From Kosakonia pseudosacchari (GTDB lineage: Bacteria; Pseudomonadota; Gammaproteobacteria; Enterobacterales; Enterobacteriaceae): a stretch of DNA of 64,000 nucleotides. Of the stretch, positions 58,447 to 64,000 are shown one piece after another; the stretch's first letter is position 1, and each line of letters opens with the position of its first letter. The stretch spans positions 496,001 through 560,000 of the forward strand of contig NZ_FXWP01000025.1 of NCBI RefSeq assembly GCF_900184035.1, in the 5' to 3' direction. The position numbers and the translations under genes are program-made. The notes below the pieces were generated by a model. That model saw nothing but the letters and a program-made list of their open reading frames with translations, did not search any database and was not told the DNA's origin.

Positions 58447-58995
58447 ATGTGTGAAAAAAGCATAATGTCAGAAATCAGGGATGCGCAAATTGCCATGGAA
58501 TTGATTTCTTTTGGCGCCAGGATGCAGGTTCTCGAAAGTGAAACCAATCTTAGCCGCAGAAGATTATTAAAACTGTATAAAGAACTCAAAGGCTGTTCGC
58601 CGCCGAAAGGCATGCTACCGTTTTCCACCGACTGGTATATGGCGTGGGAACAAAATATTCATTCGTCAATGTTTTATAACATTTATTGTTATCTGCAAAA
58701 GACGGAATCTGGTCGCCCCGTTGAGATTATGCTGAAGGGCTATCGCCTGTATCTGGAAAATAGTCTGAACGGTACAGAGAAAAAACCAGTTTTAGGTTTA
58801 ACGCGCGCCTGGACGCTGCTGCGGTTTATTGACTGCGGCATGGTTAAACATACTGAGTGCAGCACGTGTGGCGGGCGTTTTATTACCACGCCGGAAAATA
58901 CCAGCACCAATTTTACCTGCTGTTTGTGTTTTCCACCTTCGCGGGCAATAAAAAAAGCCACTCCTGATCTGGCGCGTTCTCATCGGCGGCAGTAA
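58447..58995 (+). CDS. flhC: Flagellar master regulator subunit FlhC
   Basis: 182 residues from the ATG placed 6 nt after GGAG. Conserved blocks: QIAMELISFGARMQVLESET, LSRRRLLKLYKELKG, PPKGMLPFSTDWYM. The zinc site is kept as CSTC...CCLC. The C-terminal tail is shorter than in the 192-residue E. coli protein. Partner of FlhD, 14 bp downstream of it. Confidence 0.94.
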   Translation: MCEKSIMSEIRDAQIAMELISFGARMQVLESETNLSRRRLLKLYKELKGCSPPKGMLPFSTDWYMAWEQNIHSSMFYNIYCYLQKTESGRPVEIMLKGYRLYLENSLNGTEKKPVLGLTRAWTLLRFIDCGMVKHTECSTCGGRFITTPENTSTNFTCCLCFPPSRAIKKATPDLARSHRRQ

Positions 58996-59070
58996 CAGAT
59001 GCTGCGGCATTTTCACCGCGCGGCCCGCTATGTTGTTGCGCCATGATTATTGAGTTATTAAGGAGTTGAA

Positions 59071-59961
59071 GTGTTAGTCATCATTGGCTATATCGTCGTT
59101 TTCGCGACTGTATTTGGCGGCTTTGCGCTCAGTGGCGGGAATCTAGCGTCACTGTTTCAGCCTACCGAGTTTTTAATTATCGGCGGGGCTGGCGTAGGGG
59201 CTTTTATTGTCGGAAATAACGGTAAAGCGATCCGGGCCACCTTAAAAGCGTTTCCTACTTTGTTTAAAGGTTCCCATTTCACTAAAGCGTTATATATGGA
59301 TCTGCTGGCGATGATGTATCTGTTGCTGGCGAAAGGCCGCCAGAACGGTCTGGTATCGCTGGAAAACGATATTGAAGATCCGCAAAACAGCCCGATTTTC
59401 TCAGCCTATCCACGGCTGATGGCCGACAGTGAAATCATGAATTTCATCACCGATTATCTGCGCCTGATGGTGAGCGGTAATACCAACGCCTTTGAAATGG
59501 AAGCGTTGATGGATGAAGAGATTGAGACCTGCGAACACGAGCATGAAGTGCCGGCGCACAGCCTTAACGCTGTCGGCGACGGGTTGCCCGCATTTGGTAT
59601 CGTGGCGGCGGTAATGGGGGTGGTTAACGCCCTGGCGGCGGCCGATCGTCCGGCAGCCGAACTGGGCGCGCTGATTGCCCACGCCATGGTCGGTACTTTC
59701 CTCGGTATTTTGATGGCATACGGCATGGTGCTGCCGCTGGCGACATTGCTGCGCCAGCGTAGCGCGGAACACCTGAAAATGCTCGAGTGCATTAAAACCA
59801 TGCTGCTTTCCAGCATGAACGGTTATGCGCCGCAGATCGCCGTTGAATTTGGCCGTAAAACCCTCTTTTCCACGGAACGTCCCAGCTTCGCGGAACTGGA
59901 AGATCACGTTCGCGAAGTACGTACCTCAAGCGCGTCATCCTCTTCGGGTGAGTCGACATGA
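59071..59961 (+). CDS. motA: Flagellar motor stator protein MotA
   Basis: 296 residues with four membrane helices; GTG start after AAGGAG, as in E. coli motA. The proline pair important for torque is in GLPAFGIVAAVMG and YGMVLPLATLL. The cytoplasmic loop between helices 2 and 3 (MADSEIMNFITDYLRLM) carries the charged residues that meet FliG. It forms the proton channel with MotB, whose gene overlaps by 4 bp. Confidence 0.96.
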   Translation: MLVIIGYIVVFATVFGGFALSGGNLASLFQPTEFLIIGGAGVGAFIVGNNGKAIRATLKAFPTLFKGSHFTKALYMDLLAMMYLLLAKGRQNGLVSLENDIEDPQNSPIFSAYPRLMADSEIMNFITDYLRLMVSGNTNAFEMEALMDEEIETCEHEHEVPAHSLNAVGDGLPAFGIVAAVMGVVNALAAADRPAAELGALIAHAMVGTFLGILMAYGMVLPLATLLRQRSAEHLKMLECIKTMLLSSMNGYAPQIAVEFGRKTLFSTERPSFAELEDHVREVRTSSASSSSGEST

Positions 59962-60914
59962 GTAAGAAGTCTGCCACTACCATTGTTGTCCGCAGATCCA
60001 TCAATAAAAAGCATGGTTCACACGGCGGTTCCTGGAAAATCGCCTATGCGGACTTTATGACCGCAATGATGGCGTTTTTCCTGGTGATGTGGCTGCTCTC
60101 TTCTTCCAGCCCGGAGCAGCGCCAGCAGATCGCTGAATATTTCAAAATGCCGATGAAAACCACGCTGGCGCAGGGCGATAAAGCGAGCCTTAGCGACAGC
60201 GTGATCCCCGGCGGCGGCGAAGATGTCATCAAACAAGATGGCGAAGTTTTCAAACGAACGTTGCAGCAACTGGACGCGAAGAAGAGTGAAGTCAACCTGA
60301 AGCGGGCGAGAGAGAAGCTGGAAAGCCTGATCCAAATCGATCCACGGTTGAACAACTTCACCTCCAACCTGCGGCTTTCGCTGACCGATGATGGATTGCT
60401 GATTCAAATCACCGATAGCGCGGATCGCCCGATGTTCAAAATAGGCCGACCGACGCCCGAAAGTTACATGGTGAATATTCTGCAGGCGCTGGTGCCGGTG
60501 TTAAACGACATGCCGAACCGCATCATTGTCACCGGACACACGGATTCGCTGCCTTACGCCAACGGTGAACAGGGCTACAGCAACTGGGAGCTCTCTTCCG
60601 ATCGTGCCAATGCGGCGCGGCGCATCCTGGCCGGTGCCGGGCTTGCGAGCAATAAATTTATCCGGGTGATCGGTACGGCGGACACCATGATGCAGGCCGG
60701 TTCCGATGCAGCCGATCCCATTAACCGCCGTATCAGTATCCTGGTGCTGAGCCAGCAGAAAGAGAAACAGATCATGCAAGAAGATGTGCTTTTGCGCGAC
60801 ACGCTGGTTTCAACCCCGGCAAGCCCGAGTGCATCAGCCACCGACGCGCCGCCGCAAAGCAGCCCGGTGGCAGTTGAACCTACGGTAAAAAGCGGTCCTG
60901 AGGAGAGTAAGTAA
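59958..60914 (+). CDS. motB: Flagellar motor stator protein MotB
   Basis: 318 residues. A single membrane helix contains the proton-carrying Asp32 (AYADFMTAMMAFFLVMWLLS). The C-terminal OmpA-like domain binds peptidoglycan (VTGHTDSLPYANGE; ELSSDRANAARRIL; RRISILVL). A Ser/Pro/Ala-rich tail ends the protein. The ATG overlaps the motA stop codon (ATGA). Confidence 0.96.
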   Translation: MSKKSATTIVVRRSINKKHGSHGGSWKIAYADFMTAMMAFFLVMWLLSSSSPEQRQQIAEYFKMPMKTTLAQGDKASLSDSVIPGGGEDVIKQDGEVFKRTLQQLDAKKSEVNLKRAREKLESLIQIDPRLNNFTSNLRLSLTDDGLLIQITDSADRPMFKIGRPTPESYMVNILQALVPVLNDMPNRIIVTGHTDSLPYANGEQGYSNWELSSDRANAARRILAGAGLASNKFIRVIGTADTMMQAGSDAADPINRRISILVLSQQKEKQIMQEDVLLRDTLVSTPASPSASATDAPPQSSPVAVEPTVKSGPEESK

Positions 60915-62927
60915 GTGGACATAAGCGATTTTTATCAGGCCTTTTTTGACGAGGCGGATGAGCTGATGGCGGATATGGAAAAGTATCTGCTGGAACTGGA
61001 TCTCGACTCGCCGGACAGAGAAGTTCTGAATGCGATTTTTCGTGCCGCGCACTCAATAAAAGGCGGTGCGGGCACCTTTGGTTTCACTGTGTTACAGCAA
61101 ACCATGCACATCCTGGAAAACCTGCTGGATGATGTACGCAGCGGTACGTTGACGATTACTGGCCCTATTCGCGATCTGTTTTTGGAGAGCAAAGATATTA
61201 TGCAGGATCAACTGGATGCCTATAAAGCTTCCGCCGAGCCCGACGAAGAGACGTTCAACTATATCTGCAATGCACTGCGCCAGATTGCTCTCGACGGCAC
61301 GGCTTCCGCTGCGGTTTCCACAGATATCGCCGCACCGGTTGCTGCCGACACAGTGGTTGAACAAGCAGTTGCGACACCGGCGGCGAAACCTGCCGAGGAT
61401 GGCCAACGGCTGCGCATCGTGCTGAGCAAAATCAAAGAAGACGATCGCCAGCCGCTCATTGATGAAATGGGCAATTTAGGCCGCGTGAGCCAGTTGCAGA
61501 CCGACAATGAGAGCCTGCAATTGACGCTGCACACCACGGTATCCCCGGACGATATTCTGGCGGTGTTGTGTTTTGTGCTCGAACCGGAACAGATTTCCAT
61601 CGCCCCGGCCCCGGCCGAAGAAGAACCGGTTGCCACCTCCGGCGAAGCTGCGGCAGCAACGCCTGCGGCAGTGAACGCGGTAGCGGCACCGGCCGCACCG
61701 GCAGCGCGTGCGACACGCCCGGAAAATAACCGCCAGCGCCCGCAAGCGACAGAAGCCAGCAGCATTCGCGTGGCGGTCGAGAAGGTTGACCAGATAATCA
61801 ACCAGGTGGGCGAGTTGATCATCACCCAGGCGATGCTCTCGCAGCTTTCCAGTGTGCTCGATTCCACCAATCACGACACGCTGATTAGCACCATTGCGCA
61901 GCTCGAACGTAACGCGCGCGACTTGCAGGAGTCGGTGATGTCGATTCGCATGATGCCAATGGAATATGTCTTTAGCCGCTTCCCGCGTCTGGTACATGAC
62001 CTGGCCGGTAAGCTGAATAAAGAAGTGGAACTGACGCTGGTTGGCGGTTCTGCTGAGCTTGATAAACGTCTTATCGAACAGATTGTCGATCCGTTAACGC
62101 ACCTGGTGCGTAACAGCCTCGATCACGGGATTGAACCGGTTGATGTGCGCCGCGCCAATGGTAAAGCCGACAAGGGGAATCTGGTGCTTTCGGCGGAACA
62201 CCACGGCGGCAATATCATTATCGAAGTGACCGATGATGGTGCCGGGCTGAACCGCGAGAAGATCCTGGCGCGAGCGCAACTGCAGGGCATGACGATCAGC
62301 GACAACATGAGTGATGAAGATGTCTGGATGCTGATTTTCGCGCCGGGCTTCTCCACGGCGGAAAAAGTGACCGATGTCTCTGGTCGTGGCGTTGGTATGG
62401 ACGTGGTGCGCCGTAACATTCAGGAAATGGGTGGGCATGTGACCATCCATTCCGAGCAGGGTCGCGGTTCGAAGATCCGCATCATTCTGCCGCTGACGCT
62501 GGCGATCCTCGATGGGATGTCCGTACGTGTGGGTTCAGAAATCTACGTTCTGCCGCTCGGCAGCATGATGGAATCGCTGATGCTTTCGGAAAACACCCTG
62601 CACCGGATGACCGGCGGCGAGCGCATGTTGCAGGTGCGCGAAGAGTATTTACCGCTTGTCGAGCTGGGCACGCTGTTTGGCATTCACGACGAGGATTACG
62701 ACATCAGCGAAGGGATCGCCGTCATTGTGCAGAGCGCCGGTAGCCGTTACGCCTTGTTGGTGGATCAACTGATCGGCCAGCACCAGGTGGTGGTGAAAAA
62801 TCTTGAGCAGAACTACCGCAAAATTCCGGGTATTTCGGCGGCGACCATCCTCGGCGACGGCAGCGTCGCGCTGATTCTGGATGTGGCGGTTCTAACGACG
62901 CTGGCAAAAAGCGCCAGGGCACACTGA
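60915..62927 (+). CDS. cheA: Chemotaxis histidine kinase CheA
   Basis: 670 residues, GTG start directly after the motB stop codon. P1 phosphotransfer domain with His46 in RAAHSIKGGAGTFG; P2 (about 155-235) for CheY/CheB binding; an Ala/Pro-rich linker; P3 dimerisation (about 275-340); P4 kinase with N box HLVRNSLDHGIE, G1 DDGAGL and G2 GRGVGMDV; P5 CheW-like (about 520-670). All elements for a working kinase are present. Part of motAB-cheAW. Confidence 0.96.
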   Translation: MDISDFYQAFFDEADELMADMEKYLLELDLDSPDREVLNAIFRAAHSIKGGAGTFGFTVLQQTMHILENLLDDVRSGTLTITGPIRDLFLESKDIMQDQLDAYKASAEPDEETFNYICNALRQIALDGTASAAVSTDIAAPVAADTVVEQAVATPAAKPAEDGQRLRIVLSKIKEDDRQPLIDEMGNLGRVSQLQTDNESLQLTLHTTVSPDDILAVLCFVLEPEQISIAPAPAEEEPVATSGEAAAATPAAVNAVAAPAAPAARATRPENNRQRPQATEASSIRVAVEKVDQIINQVGELIITQAMLSQLSSVLDSTNHDTLISTIAQLERNARDLQESVMSIRMMPMEYVFSRFPRLVHDLAGKLNKEVELTLVGGSAELDKRLIEQIVDPLTHLVRNSLDHGIEPVDVRRANGKADKGNLVLSAEHHGGNIIIEVTDDGAGLNREKILARAQLQGMTISDNMSDEDVWMLIFAPGFSTAEKVTDVSGRGVGMDVVRRNIQEMGGHVTIHSEQGRGSKIRIILPLTLAILDGMSVRVGSEIYVLPLGSMMESLMLSENTLHRMTGGERMLQVREEYLPLVELGTLFGIHDEDYDISEGIAVIVQSAGSRYALLVDQLIGQHQVVVKNLEQNYRKIPGISAATILGDGSVALILDVAVLTTLAKSARAH

Positions 62928-62964
62928 GACAGAGCCTGACGTCAGTTTTTAAAAAGGTTAAGAA

Positions 62965-63474
62965 ATGAATTTATCTAACACAAATAAGCAGTTAACCGGT
63001 GACAACACGGGTAATGAGTTCCTGGTGTTTCGCCTGGGCACCGAAGAGTACGGCATTGAGATCTTAAAAGTACAAGAGATCCGTGGTTATGATCGCGTCA
63101 CCCGCATTGCCAACACACCTGCGTTTATTGCTGGTGTGACCAACCTGCGCGGTGTGATCGTGCCGATTGTCGATCTGCGTGTGAAATTTGAACTGGCTTC
63201 CGCTGAGTTTGACGACAACACAGTGGTGATTGTGCTGAGCCTCGACAGCGGCCGGGTGGTCGGGATTGTGGTTGACGGCGTTTCCGATGTGCTGGCGCTT
63301 AATGCCGAGCAGATCAAACCTGCGCCGGAATATACCGTTACGCTCTCGACACAATATTTGCTGGGTCTTGGCTCGCTCGATGAGCGCATGTTGATTCTGG
63401 TGGATATTGAAAAGCTGCTGAACAGTGAAGAGATGGAGCTGATTGAACGCGTGACCGAGACCTCGTTTAACTAA
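62965..63474 (+). CDS. cheW: Chemotaxis coupling protein CheW
   Basis: 169 residues; SH3-like protein coupling receptors to CheA. Family motifs: [25 protein letters not shown] split over the first strands, [13 protein letters not shown], and [12 protein letters not shown] strong terminator follows, so the operon ends here, unlike the E. coli operon that continues into tar-tap-cheRBYZ through a second unit. Confidence 0.96.
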   Translation: MNLSNTNKQLTGDNTGNEFLVFRLGTEEYGIEILKVQEIRGYDRVTRIANTPAFIAGVTNLRGVIVPIVDLRVKFELASAEFDDNTVVIVLSLDSGRVVGIVVDGVSDVLALNAEQIKPAPEYTVTLSTQYLLGLGSLDERMLILVDIEKLLNSEEMELIERVTETSFN

Positions 63475-63510
63475 TTTTGTTTTACTTTTTATACGCGCTG
63501 TACCTTACAG

Positions 63511-63538
63511 GCCTTTCCTGACGGAAAGGCTTTTTTTT
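63511..63538 (+). terminator. Strong intrinsic terminator after cheW
   Basis: 8-bp stem GCCTTTCC/GGAAAGGC (63511-63518 and 63523-63530) with loop TGAC and eight T residues. It closes the motAB-cheAW transcript. Confidence 0.93.
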
Positions 63539-63584
63539 GTTCACGCTAACCTGCGATAAACTTTTTTGCCTTTTCTCAACGTGA

Positions 63585-64000
63585 TCACCAGTTGACATAA
63601 ACCCGAATGGTTCTACCAACCTGGCTTTTCAGGTACTGGTGTACTTTGTAGACATCTTTGCTTGAATTGAAGTCATTAAATCTAAAGCGAACATAATCTC
63701 CCATCGAATGGGCAAAAATATAAGCCTGGAAGTCGTGAGACATATCAAAAACGACATCATCGGTTCTGACTTGTATGCCCGCAACACTAAGTTCGGCAAG
63801 CAATTGTTCATCGTTTTCAGGACTACCTGTGAAAAACATTGCGGTAAAAAGGCACGATGGAGAAATGTACTCAGGATGATATGAGGTTCCGAAACCCCAG
63901 ATAGCGTTTAATAAATCAGGTGACTGAATTATAGTTGCATAACTTTTAGCGCCATAGTCCTCACCGTCAGTGTCCGTAGAGTTGATTTTTATAACCTCCA
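63585..64000 (-). CDS. Unrecognised protein, 3' part only
   Basis: The reverse-strand frame is open from the window edge to the stop at 63585 (138 whole codons); an internal ATG at 63839 is probably not the true start. Visible features are a DTDGEDYG segment, then SPDLLNAIWGFGTSYHPEY and a C-terminal FRFNDFNSSKDVYKVHQYL. No signal or membrane segment is visible in this part. Base composition is more AT-rich than that of the flagellar genes. It converges on cheW and may mark the right border of the cluster. Confidence 0.6.
   Translation of the reverse strand, partial: EVIKINSTDTDGEDYGAKSYATIIQSPDLLNAIWGFGTSYHPEYISPSCLFTAMFFTGSPENDEQLLAELSVAGIQVRTDDVVFDMSHDFQAYIFAHSMGDYVRFRFNDFNSSKDVYKVHQYLKSQVGRTIRVYVNW

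Overview
The window is chromosomal DNA from a member of the Enterobacteriaceae. The block proVWX–nrdHIEF–ygaM–ygaC–alaE has the E. coli/Salmonella gene content, here on the reverse strand. Together with the scr sucrose operon, gad/hdeA genes and a flagellar cluster carrying its own flhDC, it suggests a Kosakonia/Enterobacter/Phytobacter-type plant- or soil-associated enterobacterium. The genus is a guess from gene content. No rRNA, tRNA, CRISPR array or intact transposon was seen.

Layout. (1) 0–10 kb, core block: glycine betaine transporter proVWX, class Ib ribonucleotide reductase nrdHIEF, ygaM, ygaC, alaE, a small YodC-like gene and yqaE. E. coli has stpA next to alaE; it is absent here. 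(2) 10–16 kb, insertion between yqaE and ygaVP: an unrecognised cysteine-free protein behind a sigma-28-like promoter, a Tsr-like chemoreceptor with a good sigma-28 promoter, a Dcm-type cytosine methyltransferase, a HigB/NadS-type toxin–antitoxin pair with a palindromic operator, then ygaP and ygaV. (3) 16–24 kb: a secreted lipase-like protein, the broken 5' end of a TccC/Rhs toxin gene, and the sucrose genes scrK, scrY, scrA, scrB and scrR with three ScrR operators. (4) 24.6–28 kb: a compact gadB–gadC–hdeA acid-resistance operon. (5) 28–36.6 kb: a phnCDEE phosphonate-type ABC transporter without C-P lyase genes, and a second ABC transporter of the ferric/Afu type. Both have an attenuator-like hairpin just after the binding-protein gene. 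(6) 36.6–41.7 kb: an operon for a periplasmic peroxiredoxin, a DsbD-like electron carrier, an ECF sigma factor and a NrsF anti-sigma factor, then a SgrR-family regulator. (7) 41.7–43.5 kb: 1.85 kb without a convincing large gene. It holds a reverse-strand intrinsic terminator, mutually exclusive hairpins in front of a 49-codon ORF, and a degenerate 87-bp tandem repeat. (8) 43.5–63.5 kb: a flagellar/chemotaxis cluster, flgN-flgM-flgA / flgBCDEFGHIJKL–mcp–fliA–flhDC–motAB–cheAW. (9) An unrecognised partial gene runs off the right end.

How the parts relate. The flagellar cluster carries its own master regulator (FlhDC), sigma-28 (FliA), anti-sigma factor (FlgM), stator (MotAB), receptor and CheA/CheW. 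It has no fli/flh export, C-ring, filament or cheRBYZ genes within view. FlhD, FlhC and FliA look clearly divergent from the E. coli proteins, so this is probably a supernumerary system that shares or competes for parts with another flagellar locus. The Tsr-like receptor at 11–13 kb and the cysteine-free protein beside it look like members of a flagellar class 3 regulon outside the cluster. The rest of the window is mainly stress physiology (osmotic, acid, oxidative) and nutrient uptake (sucrose, phosphonate-like, and a ferric/Afu-type substrate).

All assignments come from reading the sequence and from memory of family members. No database search was run.
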